Shown here piece by piece: positions 37,665 to 46,589 of a DNA stretch of 64,000 nucleotides (the first letter of the stretch is position 1; the number at the start of each line of letters is the position of its first letter). Origin of the DNA: Bacteroidales bacterium (GTDB lineage: Bacteria; Bacteroidota; Bacteroidia; Bacteroidales; UBA932); NCBI GenBank assembly GCA_015060335.1, contig SUYR01000009.1:22774-86773 (forward strand), given 5' to 3'. The notes under the pieces were generated by a model, which saw only the letters and a program-made list of their open reading frames with translations, searched no databases and was not told the DNA's origin. The position numbers were made by a program, and so were the translations under genes.

Positions 37665-38630
37665 ATGACTGATAATGTTGAAACGAAACTGGATGTTCAG
37701 AGTAAGAATTATGCGAATATGCTCTGCGACTTTATGTTCAAGAGGGTATTCGGTAGTGAGGCGAACAAGGACATGCTGATCTGGTTCCTCAACATGGTGC
37801 TGAAGGATCTGAACATCAATTCTGTGAAATTCATCCCCACAGAGCATCCCGGAATGACCGAAGAGGACAGGATCGTGATCTTCGACATCGCCTGCGAATG
37901 TGAAGACGGAAGGAAATTCATCATCGAGATGCAGAAGGGATATCAGAAGTATTTCCGTGAGAGGGCGCTGTACTATACGACGTATCCGATCAACAAACAA
38001 GGACGCGAAGCCCGCGAGCTCTACGAGAAAGAACGTATCCAGGGAATGACACACGAAAAATTCAACTGGGACTACAATCTCCAGCCCGTGATCGTAGTCG
38101 CCATCCTGAACTTCCGCTTCAAGCACGCAGACGACTGGCCGCAGGACAAATATCACTCGTCGTATCGCCTGACAGAGGACCTGACACATGAGCCGATGAC
38201 TGACGCCCTGAGGTTTGTGTTCGTCGAACTCGGGAGAATGACGAAAAATATCTCGGAACTGGGGACCAAGTTCGAGAAATGGATATATCTGATGAAAAAC
38301 ATGCACAAGATGAAGAACATTCCGCCCGAATTTGCCGATCCGATGTTCCGGCGCTTGTTTTTGCTCGCAGAAATTAATAATTTTACGCCGGAAGAACGAG
38401 AGCAATACTATAAATCACTGGAAAGCATGGGCGACTACTACAACATAATCAACACTACGGCGGAAGAAGCTGAGAAGCGTGGGCTGGAACGGGGACGCGA
38501 GGAAGGAAGAGAAGAAGGACGTGAAGAAGAAAAGATTGAATTGGCAAAGAAGTTCAAATCTCTCGGCGTTGACACAAGTACTATAAATCAAGCAACAGGT
38601 CTCTCCTCCGACGTAATTGAGAGCCTGTAG
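37665..38630 (+). CDS. Rpn family recombination-promoting nuclease / PD-(D/E)XK protein
   Basis: 321 residues from ATG 37665; the earlier in-frame start would add an unlikely leader. The nuclease core is seen in FMFKRVFGSEANKDMLIWFLN and in the D-x(n)-E-x-Q signature RIVIFDIACECEDGRKFIIEMQKGYQ, followed by RALYYTTYPI. The middle carries the DUF/Rpn helical region with FADPMFRRLFLLAEINNFTPEEREQY and MGDYYNIINTTAEEAEKRG. The tail is a Glu/Gly/Arg repeat (GREEGREEGREEEK) and a small helix TGLSSDVIESL. Rpn proteins are DNA endonucleases linked to recombination and, more recently, to defence. Intact here, unlike the related remnants at 36.2 and 63.4 kb. A strong terminator follows. Confidence 0.9.
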   Translation: MTDNVETKLDVQSKNYANMLCDFMFKRVFGSEANKDMLIWFLNMVLKDLNINSVKFIPTEHPGMTEEDRIVIFDIACECEDGRKFIIEMQKGYQKYFRERALYYTTYPINKQGREARELYEKERIQGMTHEKFNWDYNLQPVIVVAILNFRFKHADDWPQDKYHSSYRLTEDLTHEPMTDALRFVFVELGRMTKNISELGTKFEKWIYLMKNMHKMKNIPPEFADPMFRRLFLLAEINNFTPEEREQYYKSLESMGDYYNIINTTAEEAEKRGLERGREEGREEGREEEKIELAKKFKSLGVDTSTINQATGLSSDVIESL

Positions 38631-38650
38631 GCAATTCCGTACACTGATAT

Positions 38651-38693
38651 ACTCCGTATCTGATTACTTATACGTATCAGATACGGAGTTTTT
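38651..38693 (+). terminator. Rho-independent terminator after the Rpn gene
   Basis: ACTCCGTATCTGAT pairs with ATCAGATACGGAGT over an 11-nt loop, followed by T(5). It starts 21 nt after the stop codon. Confidence 0.9.
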
Positions 38694-38730
38694 AGTTATG
38701 AGGCTTCTGCATTTCGGGAATATTCACAGA

Positions 38731-39135
38731 TAGTGCGACGCACTATTTGCTTTCTGTAGCTAATGCGAATGTGTGCAGACCGTTTTCACTATTTTCAGGC
38801 ATTCTACTCAAAATGTATCATGCTGATTATTACTTATTTGGATAGATAGTGCGACGCATTATTTGTCGTGAGAGAATACCAATACTCGTTTTCACTATTT
38901 GCTTGCACTTATCAGATACGGATTTTCTTTTGTCGTCGTGGTCAATTATATCCACTCAAAATGCATCTTATTGATTCTCAGTGATTTGGACGGAATGTGC
39001 GACGCATTATTTGTCGTGAAGAGGGCACCGAAGCAATCCCAGAGCGCATTTACCATTTACCAGCTATCCCACTCAAAATACATCATCTTGATTATAAGCT
39101 ATCTGGATAGATAATGCGACGCACAATTTGCCCCC
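38731..39135. repeat. Four copies of a TGCGACGCA-centred intergenic repeat
   Basis: Three longer copies (38806-38875, 38954-39022, 39071-39135) share ACTCAAAATG, a variable AT-rich middle, a TTGGAYNGA-like piece and TGCGACGCATTATTTGTC. A fourth at 38731-38750 has only the 3' part. The same word, in the other orientation, occurs in the 36.4-37.0 kb array (TGCGTCGCATCATTTGTC), and an inverted full copy is at 63160-63222. No gene is evident in 38694-39203. Confidence 0.8.
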
Positions 39136-39142
39136 GCCTCAA

Positions 39143-39177
39143 TAAAACGAGAAGCTGACCTTTTGGGTCAGCCTCTC
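39143..39177 (-). terminator. Terminator of the left coiled-coil lipoprotein operon
   Basis: Read on the minus strand, GAGAGGCTGACC and GGTCAGCTTCTC form a stem with a 5-nt loop (one mismatch), followed by GTTTTATT. It lies ~27 nt after the stop codon at 39204. Confidence 0.85.
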
Positions 39178-39203
39178 CTAATTATTGAGTAATTCAGAGA
39201 ATT

Positions 39204-42200
39204 TTACTTGAATGTGTATGTTACAGTTTGACCAACCTGTTCACCCTGAGGGTAAGCTACCGTTGCAGTAACCTTAACAATAACAGGATTAGCGAACTGA
39301 ATCAGTGCAGTGTTATCTACAGTGATGATTCCATTTTCGAATGTGATACCTGTAGGGAGAACAGAAACTTCTTTATCTCCGATGAATGCCTGCATAGTGT
39401 ATGATGGTTCAAGATCATAAACCTCAGGTTTTGCATAGTTGTAAAGGAAGTCGTTCTTGGCATCTGCAACATTCTCAGAGTTGATGAGTTCATTTCCAAG
39501 ACGATCAACGAGAGAGTAGTTGTCAAGAACTGCGAAGTTATACTCTTTAGCCTCCAAGATAGGAATCTCCTGCTCAGCCTTGCCAGGGAGGATAGTCATA
39601 GATACGATTGGGTCGTACTTGCGAACCTCGAATGACTTGAATGCTCCAGAGAAGATTGTCTCAGTGATAGGATATACTGTACCGTTGTCGTTCTTGATGT
39701 AGAGAACACCATTAACGTTTACAGCGTCAGTCGTACCGTTGTACGCAATTACACTGTTTGCAGGAGCATCAGCGAATGTGATACCTGAATCAGTATTACC
39801 AATCATCTTGTACTCTCTATGGAGACCAAGTTCATCCATCTTGTCGTTGATTACTGTACCATTCTCGTCAACAACATCGAATGCACCATTGAGTTCAACA
39901 CCCTTTGTAGAGAATGAGTTCATGATATTGTCTGCATCATATCCGTACTCAGCGAGAACATCAATATAGTAACCCTTCTCATCCTCTTTGCTATACTGTG
40001 GTACTGGAGCGAAGTCGTACTTAGGATCAAGCAACTTGACACTCTGTTCGATTCTGATTTCCTGACCATACCATGTCTTTGCAACCAAGATGTCAACGAG
40101 ATCCTTGAAGAGTTCGTTACCCTTCCTTATGTTAGCAAGAGCATTGTAAGCAACCTTATAAGAGTTGTCAGCAAGAAGTTCAGCATCTGTTACGATGTGT
40201 GAGTGGAGGAATGAACCATTCAGGAATGCCACCTCAGTACCAACTTCTACAAATTTGATCGTGTTGTTAACGATAGAAAGGTTCTTAAGATAATCAGCCT
40301 GTGCCTCAGCATCTGCATTGAGGTTACCTGCTTCTACAAGATTTGTATAAAGACCATCAAGAGGGTAAGAATCCTCAGTCACAATGTTGAGGTTCTTAGC
40401 GAATGGAATCTCAACTGCCTTCTCTGCTGTGTATGTAACTGGCTCGCGGTTGCGGTCAACAGTAGTAAGATCGAAGTAAACATATATGATTGCTGCTGGA
40501 ATAGAAATTTCAGTAGTTGAACCATCTTCATTTGTAACTGTCTTCTTCTGACCAGATGGAAGTTCGCTATAAGCGATCATGTTGTACTTCTTATCCCATG
40601 CGAATCCAGTGAACTCAACCTTCACATTTTCTGCATCAGCAGCCTTGCTGAATTTAACTCCCTCAATCTCGGCACCTTCCTTGACTTCACCGAAGTAGTA
40701 TTTCGCAGTAGCAAGAAGTTCTGAGAGTTTGATATCATCTGTCTCTGCACCTTCAGCAACAGCAACCTCGTTGGTGTAGATGTACTTGTTGCCATCCTGT
40801 GCTTTGTTCATGATAGCAGCGTCAACAGTTGCATCCTCCCTGTAGTTCCAATTTCTTGTGTCTGCTGTGAGAGTGAATTCGTGAGTTTCAGGATTAATCT
40901 TAACAGAAGCATTAGTATCTGAAGTACCAGAACCGTCGTCTCCAAGAACAGGAGCGTAGAACCAGTAATTGATACGAACTTCATCACTAACGTTCTTGAA
41001 TGATACGTCTGATGCAAGTTTAACAGAAACTGGGTAAGCATAATCCTCAGAAGCAGGAGTGATGGTGAATGACTCCCAATCATGATAATAACGATACTTA
41101 GATTTAATCTCGATTACCGGATAGTCAGCAACCATATCCTCGGCAGGAACAACATCAGTCTTGTCGTTCTTGTTTACGAATACCAATTCAACTGCATCCT
41201 CGCCACCAAGAACTGCTACAGTCTCGTTTACAGCAGTATACTCAATACCATAAACTTTCTCGTGTGCAGGTGAATTAACCTTAAGAATGTAGTCAAAGTC
41301 AACAACGTCAAGATTTGCTTCAGCAACAGCATCCTCTCCAGAAACTGTCCAAACGAATGTCTTCTTAACAGTTGCATTTGCATTAGGATCGTCAACATTT
41401 GCCTTGTTTACAAGAGTAGGTACAAGCGATGCCATCGCCTCATCCTCATAGGTACCGACTGAAATGACCTGTTCAGGAAGACTATGGTCTGGATACTCAA
41501 CTGTTGTAGCAACTGTGTAAGCAGCATCATAACCGAGAGCAGCGAATTCCTCTGGAGTCTTGACTACGGTCTCATTGTCGATTGTTGCAACGAACTTAGG
41601 AGTTACGCCAGGGAGGATCTCCTTCTGATATTCTTTACCGACAGCAACGAATGGCCAAGTAACATTAGTATAAGCCTCGTTTTCTGCTACCTTGATGTAT
41701 TCAGCATATGGAGTGTCGCCAACGTAAAGAGCCATTTCCCAAATCACAGGGTCAGCCTTAACGAAGGTAGTGTACTCAGTTGAGAAGATCTGTGGGTTGT
41801 CATCGCGAGTCTCTGCGAGTACGAGGGCAGCAGCATAGCTCTGTGTTCCTTTGTAGAAATCCTCTCCGAGGTTGGCGTCGAAAGTAATAGTAAGACATCC
41901 GTCCTCGTCTGCTTTAGCGGAAATAACGTCGAGTGAGGCGTCAATCTTTTCGCTCTTGACTTTGATAGCATCGAATGATGCTGTAAGAACAGGGTTCTCC
42001 TTTGCGTTGATTGCGTCAGCGATTGTCTTTGCGCAGTTTACAGGATATACCTTGTAAGTGATTTCTGAATAACCTTCGAGAACGACATCGTTATTTACTC
42101 CTATGGAAGCATATGCTACGCGAGCATCACCGTCAGCATACTCTGGCTTGAATACCACGCTCTGGATACGAGCGAAGAGTTGAGCGATCTCGTCTGCAGA

Positions 42201-43664
42201 AACAGAAGATGTTTCAGAAAGCTTCTTGAACTCAGCCTGCAGAGCGTCAATCTGCTCGTGAAGTTTCTTTATCTCTTCATTGAAAGAAGCAACCATCTCG
42301 CGCATTTCCTTCTTAACTTCAGCAGTATAATTAAGGAGACTCTCGTGTGCTTCCTTGTTCTCTTCAGCAAGTGCGTCGATTGATTTCTGGAGACCAGAGA
42401 TGGCTGTGTCAAAATCAACCTTTGCTACCTTCTCTGCAATGGCAGAAGTCAGTTCCTCTACCTTTGCATCGTAATCTTCCTGGCTTACCTTTGAGTCAAT
42501 TGCTGCCTGAAGAGTTGACTGTACTTCTTCAAGAGCAGTCTTGTCTGCCTTAAGTGCGATAGCAGCCTCAAGTTCTTCCTTTGCATCAGCAAGAGCATCT
42601 GTCAGAGTCTCGATGTTGCCCTCAATAGTCTCTACGCGACCTTTAAGTGCTTCAACAACGCTTGCATCTGCCTTTGCATCGATTGCAGCCTCAAGTTCAG
42701 TCTTTGCTGTCTCGAGGTCAGCCTGATTTGCCTTTAGCTCAACTGTTGCAGCAAGTTCATTTACTATAGAAGCGAGGGCAGAAAGATCAGAGTTGATAGC
42801 CTCAACAGCAGTCTTGTCTGCCTTAAGTGCGATTGCAGCCTCAAGCTCACTAACCTCTGTTGTAAGGCTTTCCTTAACCTCTTCAATTGCTGTCTTGTTA
42901 GCCTCGATATCCTTTTGGACATCTGAGAGTGAAGTCTCGATTGTGCCAACTGTAGTCTTGAGAGCAGCAACCTTATCAGCAACCACCTTGACAGCCAACT
43001 CGATTTCTGCCTTTACTTCATCCATCTCTACCTTTGACTCAAGAGCCTCCTTAAGTGTCTCGATACTTCCCTCTACTGCAGTAACCTTATCCTGAAGGGT
43101 GGTCATTGCTGTTTGAAGGGTAGCCTTTGCATCGTTGAATGCCTCCTTTGTGAGGTAAATGTCATCAATACCCTCGAGTGTTGAGTTGATCTTAGAGATT
43201 GCATCTTGGTAAACCTCAAGTGCAACATACTTTGCATCGAGTCCCGCAAGCGCAGTCTCCATTTTTGTCTTTGCGTCCTCCATTGCAGCATTGAGTTCGC
43301 CGATCTTTGCAGTCAATTCTGACCTGTCAGCCTTGTTTGCAACATCAGCCTGAAGAGCAGCGACAGCGTCGTTTGCTTCCTTTACAGCCGCTGAAATCTT
43401 GCCTTCAAGTACGGTCTGGAGGTCACCTACTGATTTCTCAAGTTCTGCCTCTGTAGCATAATTCGCGTCAATAACAGCTACAGTCGCCTTCAAGGCAGCG
43501 AGGTCCTTGGCTACACCTTCAGAGTCTCCGCTGAGTACTCCGTCGATCTTGTCAAGTCTGTCGTTTACATCCTTGATGTCTTCAGCGTAATCGTGACATC
43601 CAACTGCTGTGAACATTACTCCGCAAAGGAGAAGTCCACCAAGTTTAGTTAAAAACGATTTCAT
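39204..43664 (-). CDS. Large coiled-coil surface lipoprotein (left arm of switch)
   Basis: 1486 residues. Lipobox Cys23 (TAVGC) follows a short signal, so it is anchored in the outer membrane. Residues ~25-510 are long coiled-coil with repeated ALKADKT-, ELEAAI- and SALASIVNEL-type heptads (several near-duplicated modules such as LEAAIALKADKTALEEV). From ~520 (AQLFARIQSVVFKPEYADGDARV) to the end it is beta-rich with repeated small domains and little Cys. The nearest relative here is the 887-residue lipoprotein at 48053, which shares signal peptide and architecture. It lies 43 nt behind the left OmpA gene and both are on the minus strand. I recognise no enzymatic motif; a stalk-plus-head surface structure is inferred. 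Confidence 0.8.
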   Translation of the reverse strand: MKSFLTKLGGLLLCGVMFTAVGCHDYAEDIKDVNDRLDKIDGVLSGDSEGVAKDLAALKATVAVIDANYATEAELEKSVGDLQTVLEGKISAAVKEANDAVAALQADVANKADRSELTAKIGELNAAMEDAKTKMETALAGLDAKYVALEVYQDAISKINSTLEGIDDIYLTKEAFNDAKATLQTAMTTLQDKVTAVEGSIETLKEALESKVEMDEVKAEIELAVKVVADKVAALKTTVGTIETSLSDVQKDIEANKTAIEEVKESLTTEVSELEAAIALKADKTAVEAINSDLSALASIVNELAATVELKANQADLETAKTELEAAIDAKADASVVEALKGRVETIEGNIETLTDALADAKEELEAAIALKADKTALEEVQSTLQAAIDSKVSQEDYDAKVEELTSAIAEKVAKVDFDTAISGLQKSIDALAEENKEAHESLLNYTAEVKKEMREMVASFNEEIKKLHEQIDALQAEFKKLSETSSVSADEIAQLFARIQSVVFKPEYADGDARVAYASIGVNNDVVLEGYSEITYKVYPVNCAKTIADAINAKENPVLTASFDAIKVKSEKIDASLDVISAKADEDGCLTITFDANLGEDFYKGTQSYAAALVLAETRDDNPQIFSTEYTTFVKADPVIWEMALYVGDTPYAEYIKVAENEAYTNVTWPFVAVGKEYQKEILPGVTPKFVATIDNETVVKTPEEFAALGYDAAYTVATTVEYPDHSLPEQVISVGTYEDEAMASLVPTLVNKANVDDPNANATVKKTFVWTVSGEDAVAEANLDVVDFDYILKVNSPAHEKVYGIEYTAVNETVAVLGGEDAVELVFVNKNDKTDVVPAEDMVADYPVIEIKSKYRYYHDWESFTITPASEDYAYPVSVKLASDVSFKNVSDEVRINYWFYAPVLGDDGSGTSDTNASVKINPETHEFTLTADTRNWNYREDATVDAAIMNKAQDGNKYIYTNEVAVAEGAETDDIKLSELLATAKYYFGEVKEGAEIEGVKFSKAADAENVKVEFTGFAWDKKYNMIAYSELPSGQKKTVTNEDGSTTEISIPAAIIYVYFDLTTVDRNREPVTYTAEKAVEIPFAKNLNIVTEDSYPLDGLYTNLVEAGNLNADAEAQADYLKNLSIVNNTIKFVEVGTEVAFLNGSFLHSHIVTDAELLADNSYKVAYNALANIRKGNELFKDLVDILVAKTWYGQEIRIEQSVKLLDPKYDFAPVPQYSKEDEKGYYIDVLAEYGYDADNIMNSFSTKGVELNGAFDVVDENGTVINDKMDELGLHREYKMIGNTDSGITFADAPANSVIAYNGTTDAVNVNGVLYIKNDNGTVYPITETIFSGAFKSFEVRKYDPIVSMTILPGKAEQEIPILEAKEYNFAVLDNYSLVDRLGNELINSENVADAKNDFLYNYAKPEVYDLEPSYTMQAFIGDKEVSVLPTGITFENGIITVDNTALIQFANPVIVKVTATVAYPQGEQVGQTVTYTFK

Positions 43665-43707
43665 AAAATTAAAAAAATTGGTTAATAATAAAAACTATAT
43701 TGTTTCT

Positions 43708-44937
43708 CTATCTCAATGTACAAATTGCAACACGACTTTCCTCCGGCTTCTGGTAAGGCTGGATTGTGCAGCCCTTGTGGTCAACAGAAATACGTGAAGG
43801 ATTGATTCCGAGTTCCACCAGACGAGCCTTTGCAGCGTCGGCGCGCATCTTGGACAGTTCCATGTTGCGCTGTGGAGAACCGGTAGCGTTGTCGGCATAT
43901 CCTACAAACTGAACTGAAACCTCAGGATGCTCCTTAAGAATCTCAGCAATGGCGACCAGTTTCTTATCCTGGATTGCTCTTACCTGTGCAGATCCGATGA
44001 CAAAGTAGATGTCTTTTACCTTCGCAGCATCGAATGCCGCCTCGACAGCGGCGATCTCGGCAGCGGCCTTCTCTGCAGCCTTCTCAGCGGCAGCCTTTGC
44101 TGCAGCCTCAGCCGCAAGTCTCTCTGCCTCTGCCTTCTCTCTTGCTATTCTTTCTGCTTCAGCTTTCTCTGCTGCGAGTCTTTCCGCCTCAGCCTTTGCC
44201 GCTGCTTCTGCAGCAAGTCTTGCAGCTTCCTCGGCAGCGACTTTGTCTGCATATGCCTTTGAAGGACGAGTGTTGCCTCCGAAGCGGTATTTCACTCCGA
44301 ACAATGCATTGAACTGGAAATCAGGATTGAACTTTCTGCCGGCGTCCTTTGAATTGAACTTGTCCTCATAGATGTTTGTATTGAGTTCAAGTCCAAGCGC
44401 AAGATTCTTTGCTACCCAGAAATCAGTACCCAGACCTGCACGGACTACGAAAAGAGGTGTCAGACTCCAGTACTTAGACAGGACTGTCTTATACTCAGGA
44501 AGATAGCTTCCAGCCTGATTGTTGTTGAAAGCATATGCTCCACCTATACCGGCAAACACATACGGAGTCCAGATCCTGTCATGCTTGAATCCTCCGATAA
44601 TGTTGGCAAGATCAAGTACATAGTCTGCACTGAACTGTACAAAGTTGAATTTGTAGATTTCGTCAGTAACGACTACAGTACCCTTTCCTTCCCAGCCGTT
44701 GAAGCCGAAACGTATTCCCATCGCGTGATGGAAATTGTAGGCTGCCATCAGCTGGGCAGAAGGAGAAATAAGGTCGAAGAACTTTGTTTCTCCTATTGTG
44801 TAGGAAGCACCACCCTGCGCTTTCAGACTCCAATGAGGACGGAATTCGAGTTTCTCATCACTCTTGCTCTGTTGTGCAGATGCAACGCTGCTCATCACGA
44901 GCAACGTCACTACACTTAAAAGAATTTGTTTCATCAT
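43708..44937 (-). CDS. OmpA-family outer-membrane protein (left arm)
   Basis: 409 residues from the double ATG at 44937/44934; the preceding part of the frame is leader sequence. Signal peptide ending near ASAQQ, N-terminal 8-strand-type barrel (~20-235: WSLKAQGGASYTIGETKFF, GVRFGFNGWEG-like strands, AFNALFGVKYRFGG-like end), an Ala/Glu/Lys-rich helical linker (~250-320; AEAERLAAEKAEAERIAREK) and a C-terminal OmpA domain (~325-409, FVGYADNATGSPQRNMELSKMRADAAK) for peptidoglycan contact. The barrel and linker are nearly identical to the right copy at 46788, while the OmpA domain differs. It is followed by the 1486-residue lipoprotein. No promoter is visible in its own leader. Confidence 0.94.
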   Translation of the reverse strand: MMKQILLSVVTLLVMSSVASAQQSKSDEKLEFRPHWSLKAQGGASYTIGETKFFDLISPSAQLMAAYNFHHAMGIRFGFNGWEGKGTVVVTDEIYKFNFVQFSADYVLDLANIIGGFKHDRIWTPYVFAGIGGAYAFNNNQAGSYLPEYKTVLSKYWSLTPLFVVRAGLGTDFWVAKNLALGLELNTNIYEDKFNSKDAGRKFNPDFQFNALFGVKYRFGGNTRPSKAYADKVAAEEAARLAAEAAAKAEAERLAAEKAEAERIAREKAEAERLAAEAAAKAAAEKAAEKAAAEIAAVEAAFDAAKVKDIYFVIGSAQVRAIQDKKLVAIAEILKEHPEVSVQFVGYADNATGSPQRNMELSKMRADAAKARLVELGINPSRISVDHKGCTIQPYQKPEESRVAICTLR

Positions 44938-45000
44938 CAAGTTATGTTTACTTGTTAATAATATGCACAAATAATCGCGCCTCAGCCGGGTATGCTTTAC
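44070..45000. repeat. Left arm of a long inverted repeat (leader, OmpA barrel and linker)
   Basis: The leader and first ~300 codons of the left OmpA gene are closely matched, in opposite orientation, by ~46710-47655 on the right. Boundaries are approximate. The leader match begins at GGGGTAAA and ACTAAGTGCTTTA; the match fails after the linker where the C-terminal domains diverge. Confidence 0.8.
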
Positions 45001-45095
45001 ATAAAGCACTTAGTCTTTACCCCTCCTTCAGATGCGCTGTATTTACAAAATCGCCTAACTTCGCCTCCACTCTCTATCCTGACATTTGGTAATAA

Positions 45096-45130
45096 ATCTC
45101 CATTTATTCCGAGACAGAATAAATGGAGAT
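45096..45130. other. Left recombination site, perfect palindrome (attachment site of the switch)
   Basis: ATCTCCATTTATTC (45096-45109), 7-nt spacer CGAGACA, then the exact reverse complement GAATAAATGGAGAT (45117-45130). This is the geometry of a tyrosine-recombinase core: two inverted 14-bp arms around a 7-bp crossover region. The last base touches the stop codon of the recombinase gene. Together with two flanking A, 23 bp (45094-45116) recur inverted at 46604-46626. The palindrome may also terminate recombinase transcripts, which run leftward. Confidence 0.85.
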
Positions 45131-46347
45131 CATAACTCAAGCAATTTCCTTGAATGTTCGGCTCTTTCCTCCTTATCGTATAATCCAAGATATGTTTCAG
45201 TCATCCTGATGCTCGAATGGCCCAGACTTTCTGAAATGAATGAGATATCTACTCCGCTCTTCATGAGCACAGTAGCATATGAATGTCTTGCGGTATATGT
45301 TGAAATATGTTCGATTCCCAGATCTTCAGCAATTATTTTCATTGCCGCATTGCAGCTGCTGATAGCATTTCGCACAATATTTATTGTCTCCTGAGGCGTT
45401 TCATTGCCATTTGCATGCATGAACAGCATGCCGTCCTTGCTGCCCTCTATTCCATTGCCACATCTCTCAATAATATCCACCATCTCCTTGAGCAATGTCG
45501 CCCTGATCAGCTTCGGCTCTTTTCTCAGCGTATTGGTCTTGCTTCGTGTGAATACAATTTCTCCATCGACGATGTTGCTGCGTCTGAGAAACAGCATATC
45601 CCTGAAATTTATGCCGTTGCATAAGTATGAAAACAGCCACATGTCCCTCCAGTACTCCATCTTTCCGTCTCCCTTCCAATTCCATATGGCAATGATATCA
45701 TCCTTGCTCAATGCCATCCTTCGTTTGGTAGCTGCGGGAATCCTGTACTTTCCGGACCCGAACGGAGAATCCACCGTTCTTATGATGCCATCGCCAATGG
45801 CATCGTTCACCACACATCTGAGAGACCTCATATATATATTTACAGTCGTTGAAGATTTACCCTCGGACATCCAGAACTTTTCACATCTTCTGAGCCATAT
45901 AGGGGTTACACTATCGAATGTGATCCGCTTTCCGGCAAATGTCTCCAATGCATGAAGGGTATTCCTGTATCTATAGAACGTATTAATTTTTCCAAGCTTG
46001 AATGCTTCTTCCATCTTATTTGCAATTGCTTGATTGACAGATATATGAGTATGCCTCAGCCTTTTCTCAAGCAGATCTATGCAGAATCTCTCCTGATCGA
46101 TGAGCTCGTTGACTAATCTTCGTACATGATTGAATGATTTTTCAATATATATTGCCTTCTCGGGCATTCTTCTGGTATTCCATAGAGATTCCCATTCCTC
46201 TTTCGATACATCAATTCCTGTAGGAAAATATTTCTGCCTTCGGCGAAAGACTACTTCGGTCTTTACGGGATAAAGCCCGTTCTTCTTGGCATGACGGCTG
46301 TCCATGACAGCAATGACGGAGACTCCGTCTCTTCTGAATCTGTACAT
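45130..46347 (-). CDS. Tyrosine site-specific recombinase (phage integrase SAM-like), proposed invertase
   Basis: 405 residues from ATG 46347 (MYRFRRDGVSVIAVMDSRHA); an earlier start would add a hydrophobic leader of no use. N-terminal arm-type region (~1-90), SAM-like core-binding domain (~95-195) and catalytic domain (~210-400). The catalytic domain has NGINFRDMLFLRRSNI, TARHSYATVLMKSG (Arg of the H/TxxR box), SLGHSSIRM and the nucleophile Tyr in TETYLG. The first catalytic Arg position is occupied by Asn (GIN), as in other Bacteroidota integrases such as IntDOT. The gene ends one base into a perfect palindrome that is the left recombination site, so it lies completely within its own predicted target segment. 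The usual role of this kind of gene is inversion of adjacent promoters. Confidence 0.93.
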   Translation of the reverse strand: MYRFRRDGVSVIAVMDSRHAKKNGLYPVKTEVVFRRRQKYFPTGIDVSKEEWESLWNTRRMPEKAIYIEKSFNHVRRLVNELIDQERFCIDLLEKRLRHTHISVNQAIANKMEEAFKLGKINTFYRYRNTLHALETFAGKRITFDSVTPIWLRRCEKFWMSEGKSSTTVNIYMRSLRCVVNDAIGDGIIRTVDSPFGSGKYRIPAATKRRMALSKDDIIAIWNWKGDGKMEYWRDMWLFSYLCNGINFRDMLFLRRSNIVDGEIVFTRSKTNTLRKEPKLIRATLLKEMVDIIERCGNGIEGSKDGMLFMHANGNETPQETINIVRNAISSCNAAMKIIAEDLGIEHISTYTARHSYATVLMKSGVDISFISESLGHSSIRMTETYLGLYDKEERAEHSRKLLEL

Positions 46348-46507
46348 GGTTTGAAGTTTAAGTTGAACGGCAACTGCATTTTGTATGTAAAATGGATGCA
46401 ATCTTTGCCTTCTTGATAAATTTTGATAAAACAGTTTTGTAATAAAAAGACGAATTGTTACGAATAAGATAAATTGCAGGGCAAAAACGGTAAAAATGAC
46501 GAAAAAG

Positions 46508-46539
46508 TTGTGATTATCTAAAAAAATTAACTATTTTTG
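46508..46539 (+). promoter_or_regulatory. Outward promoter in the invertible segment
   Basis: TTG at 46508-46510 (-33) and TATTTTTG at 46532-46539 (-7, TAnnTTTG) with 21 nt between them fit the Bacteroides promoter consensus. Transcription should start about 46546 and run right through the recombination site into the right OmpA gene (leader ~242 nt). I found no equivalent promoter in either OmpA leader outside the segment. After inversion the same promoter would feed the left operon with a ~237-nt leader. Confidence 0.7.
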
Positions 46540-46589
46540 CAAATCCGAACGTTATGTGTGGAGTAGCATGGGTAAGTGCGAAAGGTTTA

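Noticed and set aside
38731..39135. Possible CRISPR or clustered repeat array
   Set aside because: Copies are unevenly spaced (about 148 and 117 bp), imperfect and longer than CRISPR repeats.
42541..44371. Several plus-strand open frames rich in Ser and Ala opposite the coiled-coil and OmpA genes
   Set aside because: They are antisense products of the repeated Ala/Glu/Lys codons and have no independent coding signs.
45404..45955. 183-codon open frame on the plus strand opposite the recombinase
   Set aside because: Antisense shadow of the recombinase gene, with low complexity and no plausible start or family.
45130..46347. Recombinase as marker of a prophage or integrative element
   Set aside because: No phage, relaxase or transfer genes nearby, and the only attachment-like sites are inverted repeats immediately around the gene.
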